NCBI GenBank assembly: GCA_947396885.1
Contig: OX377202.1
Location: 6,262,001-6,326,000 of the forward strand
Direction of reading: 5' to 3'
DNA: 64,000 nt
From: Heligmosomoides polygyrus polygyrus
Lineage: Eukaryota; Nematoda; Chromadorea; Rhabditida; Heligmosomidae
In this document: positions 63,849-64,000 of the stretch, in pieces
Numbering within the stretch: the stretch's first letter is position 1
Layout: the number at the start of each line of letters is the position of its first letter
The notes under the pieces: generated by a model
What the model was told of the DNA's origin: nothing
The model's database searches: none
What the model saw: the letters and a program-made list of their open reading frames with translations, nothing else
Position numbers and translations under genes: made by a program

Positions 63849-63983
63849 GCCCTAGTTTATACTTCCGCCGCTGCGCGGCGCGGCACCATTGTCGGAATAG
63901 ATATCGACCGGGCGGCGCGAAAAATCGATACCTATGGCTGTCGTCGTGTCGCGTCGCGTGGCGGCGCAAGTGTAAACTTGGGC
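63849..63983. mobile_element. GTTTATACTTC MITE with TTA duplication
   Basis: GCCCTAGTTTATACTTCCGC and its near-complement at the right, TTA on both sides (63846-63848, 63984-63986). Very GC-rich inverted interior (GCTGCGCGGCGCGG). Confidence 0.88.
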
Positions 63984-64000
63984 TTAGACAGCATCAATCA

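Overview
This is an accessory-rich stretch of a eukaryotic nuclear genome, most likely a nematode and probably a clade V (rhabditid or strongylid) species. The inference rests on four things: strong TTTCAG-type splice acceptors, very short introns (37 nt, and about 54 nt inside a transposase) beside multi-kilobase ones, CR1-like and RTE-like LINE coding sequence, and many mariner/Tc1 elements. No search was run, so the species assignment is inference.

Only three cellular genes are supported. (1) The 3' part of a trehalase gene lies on the + strand (exons between 665 and 7569, including the stop codon and a hydrophobic C-terminal tail). (2) A second, nearly complete trehalase paralogue in the same orientation occupies 54328-62865; seven phase-compatible exons encode 620 residues, and only the last exon lies beyond the window. 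(3) On the - strand, four exons of serine palmitoyltransferase subunit 1 (sptl-1) lie between 19633 and 22412; both ends of the gene lie outside the recognised exons. Exon phases agree at every junction I checked in the three genes.

Nearly everything else is transposon-derived and heavily nested. 0-8 kb: trehalase 1 with introns full of hairpin MITEs, RTE 3' ends and a 1.9-kb foldback. 8.5-13 kb: a ~165-bp satellite split by a 3-kb CR1-like LINE and by two related MITEs. 13-18 kb: a TA-flanked foldback, GGATCTATCC elements and a 1255-bp mariner. 19-24 kb: sptl-1 and its intron elements. 24.8-30 kb: one foldback element that hosts a hairpin, a Tc1-like element and a second LINE. 30-50 kb: SINEs, mariner relics and large palindromes. 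51-53 kb: two minisatellites between Helitron-like ends. 54-64 kb: trehalase 2, with elements in most of its introns.

Two systems deserve attention. One is a tRNA-headed SINE of about 295 bp with a (TTATCC)n tail; at least six copies have target-site duplications of 10-13 bp. The other is a group of five large palindromes (about 0.84-1.45 kb) whose two arms each carry a tRNA-like A/B-box unit pointing toward the centre. I do not recognise these convergent tRNA-like palindromes as a described element class; they are my best candidate for something new.
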